A stretch of 13,387 nucleotides of DNA, from positions 1 through 13,387 of the forward strand of contig UQZF01000062.1 of assembly GCA_900545455.1 (NCBI GenBank), read 5' to 3'. Shown piece by piece: positions 7,164-13,387 of this stretch. This stretch comes from an uncultured Eubacteriales bacterium. GTDB taxonomy: Bacteria > Bacillota > Clostridia > Lachnospirales > Lachnospiraceae. Positions within the stretch are counted from its first letter, which is position 1, and each line of letters begins with the position of its first letter. The notes below the pieces were generated by a model that searched no databases, was not told the DNA's origin, and worked only from the letters and a program-made list of their open reading frames with translations. A program made the position numbers and the translations under genes.

Positions 7164-7363
7164 ACTCACTCAGTTCAATGATAGGCGACAACGAAACCAT
7201 ATCCATAAGAAGCAAGTCACTCAGCTACAATTACCTCACGATAAGCGAGTCTACATCGTCACTCTTAAAGGTTCTCATGATTGGCGTATTCCCGCTTGTA
7301 TTCCTCGGAATAGGAATAGCTGTCGTGGCGATAAGAAGGGGGCTTCAGAATGAAAAGGCTTAA
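7082..7363 (+). pseudogene. GldG-like (ABC auxiliary) protein remnant: C-terminal ~93 codons
   Basis: Read in the frame of 7082, the sequence gives VWISSSYFLDDVYN, then a GANIDLAMNSL region and a single membrane helix (about 7265-7335), ending AIRRGLQNEKA. This matches the end of GldG-type auxiliary proteins: a SSYFLDD-like segment, an N-x-D-L-x-x-N helix, an SIRSKS turn, and one C-terminal helix followed by basic residues. Full-length proteins have several hundred residues, and everything upstream is missing. A TGA in this frame at 7079-7081 marks the edge of homology. The only start inside is the ATG at 7160, which overlaps the stop of the permease remnant (ATGA) without its own ribosome site. 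A 67-residue piece could therefore be made by coupling. The stop overlaps the DUF4340 gene by 14 bases, the tight packing expected of the intact operon. Confidence 0.75.
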
Positions 7364-8729
7364 AAAAATATCAATTCTTCTCGCTGTTCTCATCGTAGTC
7401 TGCGCGGTCGCATTCGGCGTCAGCAGATACGAGGAACACAAGGAGGAGATAAAAAATACAGACGCGGTCATACTAGCGGTCGATGAGTCATCCGTCACCG
7501 CGCTCTCGCTCGAATACGACGATACCTCTCTCACCTTCCACAAGTCGGAGGACGGCGCATGGCTCTACGATGCGGACGAGGCATTCCCTGTCGACGCTGA
7601 CAAAATCGACAAGCTCCTCAACGTCTTTGAGAGCTTCGGCGCGTCATTTATAATTGAGAACGTGGACGATTTCTCACAGTACGGGCTTGATACGCCTACC
7701 TGCACGATAAAGCTCACAGCCTCCGATACTGAATACACTGTTGAACTCGGCGCATACAGCACGATGGATTCAAAGCGTTATGTCTCAATCGGCGACGGCA
7801 ATGTCTATCTCTCCTCCGTCGATCCGTTCGACACCTACGAGGTGGCACTTTCTGATATGATTAAGGACGACGAGCTTCCAAAGCTCACCGAGGCTGACAG
7901 CATAAGCTTCACCTCCACGGATTCGGAGAACTATGACATCTACCGCGAGGACGATAACACCTTCACCTACTGCGCGGACGACATCTATTTTACAAAGAAC
8001 GGCGATGAGGTGCTCGCTCTCGACACCTCCAAGATTAAGAGCTATCTCTCAAGCGTCGGCTACACAAAGCATACCGACTATGTGACCTACAATGCCACCG
8101 ACGAGGAGCTGAGCTCGTATGGCTTTGATGAGCCTTACATGACAGTGAACATAGGCTACACGACAACCGACGAGGACAAGAACGAGACCGAAAACAATCT
8201 GAAGTTAGACATTGGTTCGGTCGACGAAAAATATTATCTGAGAATAAATGACTCGCAGATAATCTACAGCCTGTCATCGTCCGACTACGAGGCTCTGACG
8301 GATGTATCCTACGATTCACTCCGCCACGATGACATCTTCACCGCCGATTTTTCCGAGGTATACAGAGTTGATGTAAGCCTTGAGGAGTACACCTACACCT
8401 TCACCTGTGAGACCAAGGACAACAAGACCATCTGGTACTACAACGACGAGGAAATCTCGATTGACGGCTTCAAGTCAGCGCTCTCATCGCTCTCTGCCGA
8501 CAGCTTCACCGATGAGGAGGCTGCACAGAAGGAGGAAATCGGAATCACGCTGTACCTGAACAACGATTCATTTTCACAGGCAGTCATAAAGCTCTACCGC
8601 TACGACGGCAACACCTGTCTGGCTTACGTTGACGAAAAGCCTGTGGCACTCATCCCGAGAAGTCAGGCTGTAAGTCTCATCGAGGCTGTCAACACGATAA
8701 TTCTCGGCGACAAGACCTCAGGAGATTAA
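7350..8729 (+). CDS. DUF4340 domain-containing membrane-anchored protein
   Basis: This protein of 459 residues has a short basic N terminus (MKRLKK), one membrane helix at about 7-24, and a long acidic exported part. It is the usual last gene of GldA/permease/GldG sets in Firmicutes, and its biochemical role is unknown. The exported part contains repeated units. YGLDTPTCTIKL followed by VELGAYS and KRYVSI (about 110-150) recurs as YGFDEPYMTVNIG followed by LKLDIGS and KYYLRI (about 255-305). A weaker third copy lies near the C terminus (EIGITLYL through TCLAYVDE). AAGGGGG lies 7-8 bases before the ATG at 7350. The gene is intact even though the two genes before it are not, so either loss is recent or the protein still has a use. 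A terminator follows within about 50 bases. Confidence 0.88.
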   Translation: MKRLKKISILLAVLIVVCAVAFGVSRYEEHKEEIKNTDAVILAVDESSVTALSLEYDDTSLTFHKSEDGAWLYDADEAFPVDADKIDKLLNVFESFGASFIIENVDDFSQYGLDTPTCTIKLTASDTEYTVELGAYSTMDSKRYVSIGDGNVYLSSVDPFDTYEVALSDMIKDDELPKLTEADSISFTSTDSENYDIYREDDNTFTYCADDIYFTKNGDEVLALDTSKIKSYLSSVGYTKHTDYVTYNATDEELSSYGFDEPYMTVNIGYTTTDEDKNETENNLKLDIGSVDEKYYLRINDSQIIYSLSSSDYEALTDVSYDSLRHDDIFTADFSEVYRVDVSLEEYTYTFTCETKDNKTIWYYNDEEISIDGFKSALSSLSADSFTDEEAAQKEEIGITLYLNNDSFSQAVIKLYRYDGNTCLAYVDEKPVALIPRSQAVSLIEAVNTIILGDKTSGD

Positions 8730-8737
8730 TCAATTTA

Positions 8738-8781
8738 TGTTTTTATGTAATAGGAACGAAGTTTCCTATTACATAAAAATA
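8738..8781. repeat. Long AT-rich palindrome, 16-19 bp stem, next to the terminator
   Basis: Bases 8741-8756 pair perfectly with 8763-8778 around a 6-base loop, and the stem can extend to 8738/8781 with one G-U pair. Its right arm shares 8775-8781 with the left arm of the next hairpin, so the two cannot form fully together. It may be a dispersed palindromic repeat or part of a compound terminator. Confidence 0.6.
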
Positions 8782-8817
8782 ACCTCTGCACGAAAATCTC
8801 ATGCAGAGGTTATTTTT
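8775..8817. terminator. Bidirectional intrinsic terminator between convergent operons
   Basis: A perfect 16-bp stem (8775-8790 with 8802-8817) has an 11-base loop. The core AACCTCTGCA is flanked by A5 on the left and T5 on the right, so it yields a GC-containing hairpin plus U-tract in either direction. It stands 45 bases after the DUF4340 stop and 18 bases beyond the stop of the convergent MalY-like gene, so it serves both. Confidence 0.88.
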
Positions 8818-8835
8818 GTCTCTAAACATTTTTAA

Positions 8836-10026
8836 TTACTTATCCATATCATTTGTGATATACTGGTCTATTCCCCTTTTTAACCTTAAAAGACCGTCCA
8901 TGAGCCTGCTCTTAGGGCAAGCCACGTTGAGTCTCAGGAAGCACTCACCCGTGCGTCCGTATTGTACGCCGTCCGACAGATACAGTCCTGTTTTCTCCCT
9001 TATAAAGTCCGCAAGCGTCTCGGAGTCCGAGCATATAGCAGAGCAGTCAAGCCACAGAAGATATGTCGCCTCGGACTTTACAAGCTTAACCTGCGGAAGC
9101 TGATCCTTAATATAGGTATCAACAATGAGCTTGTTCTCATAGATGTACTCCCTGAGAGCGTCGAGCCACTCTCCGCCCTCGTTGAACGCCGCTATCGCAG
9201 CCCATATCGCAAACGCATTCGGCTCTGCGACCTCGTCCGTGTTGAGCCCGCGGTTCACCTTATGTCTCAGGAACTCATCAGGCACAATCGCTGCTGCCGT
9301 CTGAAGTCCCGCCATGTTAAACGCCTTGGTCGGTGCGACGCAGGTCACGCTTATCTCGCGGCAGGTGTCGGATGCCGACGCGAACGGGATGTAGCCCTTG
9401 TCGGGATCCGTTATGTCACAATGTATCTCATCGGAGACAACAATCACATGATGCTTCTTGGCAAGCTCGCCCACTCTCGCAAGCGTCTCCCTGTCCCATA
9501 TCTTTCCGACAGGGTTGTGAGGGTTGCAGAATATCATCATCGTGGTCTGCGGCTGCGCCATGGCACTCTCTAACGCCTCGAAGTCAATCGAGTACTCTCC
9601 GTCCTTGTAGCTTAACGGGCACTGGAGCACATTTCTTCCATTGTTCACGATTGAGTTGAAGAAAATGTTATAGACAGGTGTCATGATAAGCACATTCTCA
9701 GCGGGTGTCGTGAGCTTTCTAACAACGCTTGAGAGAATCGGGACAACTCCCGTCGAGAAGATAAGCCAGTCCTTCTCAATGTGGAAGTTATGTCTCTCCT
9801 CCCACCATCTGATGTAGGCGTCATTCCACTCATCGGGAATGATCGAGTAGCCGAACACGCCGTGCTCAACTCTCTTCTTAATCGCATCAATGATAGCCGG
9901 AGCCGTCTTAAAATCCATGTCGGCAACCCACATCGGGAGCTCATTTTCCTTCACGTCCCACTTGAGCGAGTGCGTCCCGCGTCTGTCCACCACCGTATCG
10001 AAGCTCTCTCTGTATTTCTCGTCCAT
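8836..10026 (-). CDS. MalY/PatB-family PLP-dependent aminotransferase-like enzyme (cystathionine beta-lyase type)
   Basis: This 396-residue, fold-type I PLP enzyme begins MDEKYRESFDTVVDRRGTHS, typical of the family. Motifs include PMWVADMDF (31-39), CNPHNPVG (167-174), Asp199 in SDEIH, and the PLP-binding Lys234 in APTKAFNMAGL. Family members cleave C-S bonds, turning cystathionine into homocysteine, pyruvate and ammonia; some act as aminotransferases. The exact substrate cannot be fixed. I chose ATG at 10026 because GAGGAGG lies 6 bases upstream. The frame continues 12 codons further to 10062, but that extension has no ribosome site and is unlike the family. The gene follows the DUF3737 gene by 43 bases with no terminator between, so the two probably form an operon that ends at the shared terminator near 8800. 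Confidence 0.92.
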   Translation of the reverse strand: MDEKYRESFDTVVDRRGTHSLKWDVKENELPMWVADMDFKTAPAIIDAIKKRVEHGVFGYSIIPDEWNDAYIRWWEERHNFHIEKDWLIFSTGVVPILSSVVRKLTTPAENVLIMTPVYNIFFNSIVNNGRNVLQCPLSYKDGEYSIDFEALESAMAQPQTTMMIFCNPHNPVGKIWDRETLARVGELAKKHHVIVVSDEIHCDITDPDKGYIPFASASDTCREISVTCVAPTKAFNMAGLQTAAAIVPDEFLRHKVNRGLNTDEVAEPNAFAIWAAIAAFNEGGEWLDALREYIYENKLIVDTYIKDQLPQVKLVKSEATYLLWLDCSAICSDSETLADFIREKTGLYLSDGVQYGRTGECFLRLNVACPKSRLMDGLLRLKRGIDQYITNDMDK

Positions 10027-10069
10027 GCCGTACCTCCTCGTATTATTTAAGATTGTCGTCACAATTAAT

Positions 10070-10939
10070 TTACCACTTGATAGTGTCCGTCTTTTCCTTT
10101 ATCTCACCGCAGACAATCTTTGTCTTTTCCTCGTCGATGTAATCCTTCTGGATAATGAGCGTGTCGATGTAGTCAGCCTTGATTGTTCCCGATGAAGGGT
10201 TGAGCACGCTTGTCACACCGCTTGTTATCTCCGCGTCAACGCTCGAATACTCGAATGCGAGGGTCGTGTTGATGAGCTTGCAGTTCTTCATCACGAGATT
10301 ATCGACGTAGCACATTCCCTGAAGGCTCTCGATTGTGCAGTTGATGAGCGTGAGGTTCTTCGCATTCCAGCCGAGATACTCACCTGAAATGAACGAATCA
10401 TACACGGTCACATTCTCGGTATTCCAGAAGGCGTCCTTGGAAAGAAGCTTGGAATTGCGGATTTCCATGTTCTTTGTTCCGTCAAACGAATAGTTTCCGA
10501 CAAGTGTAAAATTGTCCGCCTTTATATTGTTCGTGTTGAAGGCAAAATAATCGCCCTTGGCAAACACGTTCTCCATCGTGACATTGTTGCAGTTCCAAAG
10601 TGTCTCAGCGGCATTCGGGAAGGACACATTGCGAAGCGTCACGCCGTCAGCCTTTCTTATGTTCTTCGGAGCCTCAATCACGGTGTCCTCGATGCTTATG
10701 TTGTCCGTGTACCAGATTCCCGCTCTCGCCATGTCAAAGAGCGTACAGTTTTTAAGGCTTATGTCCTTACAGTACCACAACGGATACTTGTATCTGAAAA
10801 GTGTGGTATCTATGTCGAGCCTTCTGCACTCCTTGAGCGGAGACTCTCCCTTCTCAAATACCGAATCGCTTATCTTAGCGTCAAATGTATGAAACAGAGC
10901 TCGTTCCTCTGTAAATGTCTGCTGCGTAAATTCATTCAT
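10070..10939 (-). CDS. DUF3737 family protein, predicted right-handed beta-helix
   Basis: This protein of 289 residues has no signal peptide or membrane segment. Starting near residue 50, it is made of about ten rungs of 19-21 residues. Each has an aromatic/Asn/Cys corner (LWYCKDISLKNC, IWYTDNISIEDT, LWNCNNVTMENV, FWNTENVTVYDS, LGWNAKNLTLINC) with alternating hydrophobic residues, the mark of a parallel beta-helix. I recognise the family as DUF3737, whose function is unknown. No catalytic motif is evident. AGGAGG lies 8 bases before the ATG. From memory, the family tends to sit beside MalY/PatB-type enzymes, as here, which would suggest a partner or substrate-handling role in sulfur amino acid metabolism; this is inference. 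The cytoplasmic prediction and the operon with the PLP enzyme are the main clues. Confidence 0.85.
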   Translation of the reverse strand: MNEFTQQTFTEERALFHTFDAKISDSVFEKGESPLKECRRLDIDTTLFRYKYPLWYCKDISLKNCTLFDMARAGIWYTDNISIEDTVIEAPKNIRKADGVTLRNVSFPNAAETLWNCNNVTMENVFAKGDYFAFNTNNIKADNFTLVGNYSFDGTKNMEIRNSKLLSKDAFWNTENVTVYDSFISGEYLGWNAKNLTLINCTIESLQGMCYVDNLVMKNCKLINTTLAFEYSSVDAEITSGVTSVLNPSSGTIKADYIDTLIIQKDYIDEEKTKIVCGEIKEKTDTIKW

Positions 10940-10975
10940 CCTAAAATCCTCCTAAGTCAAATTTCGCAATTCTCT

Positions 10976-11006
10976 ATTATAGCTCATAAACCTAGCTTTA
11001 GGTCAA
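10976..11006 (-). promoter_or_regulatory. Probable promoter for the DUF3737 / MalY-like operon
   Basis: On the minus strand, TTGACC (11006-11001) precedes a perfect TATAAT (10981-10976) with a 19-base spacer. The -35 lies inside the last codons of the GH2 gene. Transcription would start near 10969, about 30 bases before the DUF3737 ATG. I see no hairpin terminator between the GH2 gene and this site, so read-through from GH2 is possible too. Confidence 0.5.
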
Positions 11007-13387
11007 GCATTATTTCTTTTTCGCTGATTTCCTGCTCAGGTTCAAGTTCATCGCCAGCCATATAATCGTAGATTGCCGCCAAAAGCGCCCTCGCCTCAGG
11101 ATATTTCTGACTGTTTTGCAGCTCCATGGTCGACAAAAGCAGCTTTCCGCCCATACAGCGAAACTCGATGAGCTGCGCCATCGGTCGAAGAAACGCATAG
11201 CTGTCCATCTCGGTCACAATGGCTTTCATCCTGCGCGGAAGAATGACCGCGCGCTTCGTCGCCATAATCCACCACTGCCAGTCCGTGTGCTTCTCAGTCG
11301 GAAACTCCCTAAAAATAGGGTGGCTTACATCTATGAGCTGTCCCATTCCGCCCTCCTGGTCGGCAAATGTTCCCACAGACCAGAAATCCGTGGTAAACTG
11401 CGTCTTGATGGACACGGGCAGGCTCTCCTTGTCCGCGTCGGGTGACAGATAAACTCTTCCTCCCGCTCTTAAAACCTCACGCGCCCTGTCGTCAAAATGC
11501 CTTGTCTCATACACATTCTCGGGACATACGGGGGTAACCTTTTTGTAAACCCATATCGGGTACTCCGACTCGGTAAGAATCCTGCCGTCAGCCACGACCT
11601 CCACATGGAGCATGAGTGCCGTCGATTCATCGGTAAAATCAAGCGCGATGTCAAGATTTCCTGCAAGTGTATGCTCTCCAGCCTTGCACAGCACTCTTCC
11701 GAGGCTTCCGCCAACATTCACTCCGCTTTTTGCGCTGCCTATTCTGTATACCAGCTCGCCCTCTATATCATTTTTCCCGAAATTTGCAATATCTATGTCT
11801 GCTGTAATGTGCTCTCCCGCCTCGTAGGTGTAACGCGAAAGCTTTACAAGCGGCATACACTCCTTAAAAAACTTCCTAAATTCGGACGGCTTCGCAAACT
11901 CATACGGCTTCGGTTCAAGGTGCGAGTTCATCATCCCGACGAGCGCGGTTCCCTGTCCCGGGAAATCCTGCAAGCCGAGAAGCGATATTCCCGACAGCTC
12001 CCTAGTCCTCATTGCCGCCTCAATCTCCTCGCGGTACGCAAGCCTTGAGAGCTCACCCGTCGCCTCGACGTACTCCTTCCACTCGCTAAAAAGCCCTCTC
12101 TCCTCGACGCGCTTCTTTATGAGCTCGAGATTGACGGGACTCGACACGCCCTTAAAATCGGCAAGCTCATCAAAATCCGGCAGAACCTCGAACTGTCCGA
12201 CCTCGAAGCTGAACACTGGCTTCTTATACTGCTTTCTTATGCTCTCCATCGCGAGGTCATAATCGTGGTCAGCCGACGGATAATTCTCATTTATATATCC
12301 CTTCATCCCCGAAAAGGTTCCTCTGATTTTCACCTCGTGGCAGCTCTGCGACGTGTAGAAATCGCTGTCCGCATCGCACCCCTCCTCGCCGTAAAAGGCA
12401 TTTGAGCCGTTCGCATAAAGTCGCGTGCCGTCCATCTCCTTTGCAAGCTTTACAAGGCTGTTCATGCGCGTTCTGCCAAGCTCCTTGGTCTGAAGCTCAT
12501 TTCCGAGCGTCAGCATGACAAACGAAGGGTGATTTGCAAGTGTCCTTATTATACCCACAAGCTCCGCTTTGTAGTACGCATAGCTCTCTTCCGTCTCAAA
12601 GGCATCCCTCGGATTCCAGTTCGACAGCTCTGGCTGCAAAAGCATTCCAAGCTCATCCGCCGCAATAAATGCCTCCTCGGGCGCACAGTGCGAGTGAAAG
12701 CGCACACAGTTGATTCCGTAGCTTCTGTATCTTAAAAGTATCTCTCTCCATTCTCCGACCGTCATCGGCGCGTGCCCCGTCTCAGGAAACTCCGCGCAGT
12801 TAGCCTCGCTCCTCAAAAAAATGGTTCTTCCGTTCAGCGCAAGCCTTCCGTGTCCGTCGTCGCCAAAGCTCCTTATTCCGAAGCTCTCCGTGCGCTCGTC
12901 CGCACAAGCCGTGTTTCCGTTCAAATACAGCTTCACATTCATGTCATACAGGCTTGCGTCGTCCTCATCCCACAGCCTCACCTCATCGCTAAGCTGTAAG
13001 CCCTCAAGCCTTATTTCTTTTTCACCGTCGGTGATGTTTGTCGTGACATCCGACTTTAACGCAGGCGAGCTCAAGACAAGCCGACAATCACATGACTTAT
13101 CTGCAAGCTCCACGCTGGCGCACACATCAAGCACGAAATCCTCGGGCTTATTGCCCTTTACATCACCCGATTTAAGTCTCGGATACACATATAGCCCCGA
13201 TATAAAGCTCTGCGGCTTGGTGTACATAAAAAGCTCCCCGACAATCCCGTTCCAGTTAGTCTGCGTCTCATCCGTCGCAGCCGACGAGTAGCATATAGCA
13301 TCCTTTGGCATACCCGGGTAGCTGTTGTCCGATATGAACGTGAACTCATGCGTTCCGGGTTCAATTCCCGTAAGTTCAAATATATAT
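10984..13387 (-). CDS. Glycoside hydrolase family 2 protein (5' end cut by window)
   Basis: The frame is open from the right edge to the TGA at 10986-10984, giving about 800 visible residues. The ATG at 13311 is internal: codons before it (ELTGIEPGTHEFTFISDNSY) belong to the GH2 N-terminal sugar-binding jelly roll and lead into TQTNWNGIVGELFM. An Ig-like domain and a TIM barrel follow (NGRTIFLRSEANC, INCVRFHSHCAPEEAF). The acid/base is the Glu of GNEL (codon 12498-12496) and the likely nucleophile is the Glu of FSFEVGQ (codon 12204-12202). After the barrel come an Ig-like segment (SRYTYEAGEHITADIDI) and a C-terminal alpha/beta region (about 600-760 from the internal Met) that resembles a non-catalytic glutamine-amidotransferase-like domain. 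Substrate is unknown: beta-galactosidase, beta-glucuronidase and other GH2 activities remain possible. Secretion cannot be judged without the N terminus. Together with the GH51 enzyme it points to plant polysaccharide use. Confidence 0.9.
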   Translation of the reverse strand, partial: YIFELTGIEPGTHEFTFISDNSYPGMPKDAICYSSAATDETQTNWNGIVGELFMYTKPQSFISGLYVYPRLKSGDVKGNKPEDFVLDVCASVELADKSCDCRLVLSSPALKSDVTTNITDGEKEIRLEGLQLSDEVRLWDEDDASLYDMNVKLYLNGNTACADERTESFGIRSFGDDGHGRLALNGRTIFLRSEANCAEFPETGHAPMTVGEWREILLRYRSYGINCVRFHSHCAPEEAFIAADELGMLLQPELSNWNPRDAFETEESYAYYKAELVGIIRTLANHPSFVMLTLGNELQTKELGRTRMNSLVKLAKEMDGTRLYANGSNAFYGEEGCDADSDFYTSQSCHEVKIRGTFSGMKGYINENYPSADHDYDLAMESIRKQYKKPVFSFEVGQFEVLPDFDELADFKGVSSPVNLELIKKRVEERGLFSEWKEYVEATGELSRLAYREEIEAAMRTRELSGISLLGLQDFPGQGTALVGMMNSHLEPKPYEFAKPSEFRKFFKECMPLVKLSRYTYEAGEHITADIDIANFGKNDIEGELVYRIGSAKSGVNVGGSLGRVLCKAGEHTLAGNLDIALDFTDESTALMLHVEVVADGRILTESEYPIWVYKKVTPVCPENVYETRHFDDRAREVLRAGGRVYLSPDADKESLPVSIKTQFTTDFWSVGTFADQEGGMGQLIDVSHPIFREFPTEKHTDWQWWIMATKRAVILPRRMKAIVTEMDSYAFLRPMAQLIEFRCMGGKLLLSTMELQNSQKYPEARALLAAIYDYMAGDELEPEQEISEKEIMLDLKLGL

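Noticed and set aside
6567..7169. 200-codon minus-strand open frame across the ATPase 3' end and the scar
   Set aside because: Ser-rich antisense shadow of the ABC ATPase with no family likeness. It spans the deletion junction, so it cannot be an old gene.
8962..9573. 203-codon plus-strand open frame opposite the MalY-like gene
   Set aside because: Arg/Leu-rich shadow of a clear PLP enzyme on the other strand; no ribosome site and no recognisable motif.
10027..10062. 12-codon upstream extension of the MalY-like gene
   Set aside because: The ATG at 10062 has no ribosome site, while GAGGAGG sits 6 bases before the ATG at 10026, where family members begin.
13356..13371. CGGG-TTCAATT-CCCG on the plus strand looks like a tRNA T-arm
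   Set aside because: No anticodon or acceptor arms fit around it, and the minus strand is plainly GH2 coding sequence here (ELTGIEPGTHEF). Chance likeness.

Overview
The window looks like chromosomal DNA of an anaerobic clostridial Firmicute, most likely a gut or rumen Lachnospiraceae. This is inferred from three things: the style of the proteins (a YitJ-type fused methionine-cycle enzyme, a GldA/GldG/DUF4340 transporter set and plant-cell-wall glycosidases), strong AGGAGG-type ribosome binding sites, and a moderate G+C content. I see no tRNA, rRNA, CRISPR array, insertion sequence or phage gene. No gap between genes exceeds 190 bases.

Layout. On the minus strand, 1-3772 holds a two-gene unit: a GH51 alpha-L-arabinofuranosidase followed by a bifunctional homocysteine S-methyltransferase / methylenetetrahydrofolate reductase, which runs off the left edge. 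The stop and start of the two genes share one base. A 187-base divergent promoter region follows. On the plus strand, 3960-8729 holds an OmpR-type response regulator, its histidine kinase, an ABC transporter ATPase, a badly damaged membrane part of that transporter, and a DUF4340 protein. Convergent to this, on the minus strand, lie a GH2-family glycoside hydrolase (cut by the right edge), a DUF3737 beta-helix protein and a MalY/PatB-type PLP enzyme. A bidirectional hairpin terminator at 8775-8817 separates the two convergent units.

How the parts fit. The regulator pair probably controls the ABC operon directly downstream. Two pairs of 11-base-spaced direct repeats lie just upstream of a -10 element that has no good -35, which is the arrangement expected of an OmpR/PhoB-type activator. 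A perfect 11-bp inverted repeat also pairs the ABC ribosome binding site with sequence upstream of the -10. Only read-through transcripts from the kinase gene could form it. The GH51 and GH2 enzymes point to use of plant polysaccharide. The YitJ-like and MalY-like enzymes both act in sulfur amino acid metabolism but sit in separate operons.

The most notable feature is a deletion scar near 7080. The first about 46 codons of an ABC-2 type permease are joined, out of frame, to the last about 93 codons of a GldG-like subunit. The transporter therefore keeps its ATPase and DUF4340 protein but has no visible membrane pore. I found no convincing wholly new defence or mobile system. The regulatory architecture around 5880-5986 and the scar are the points that most deserve a second look.
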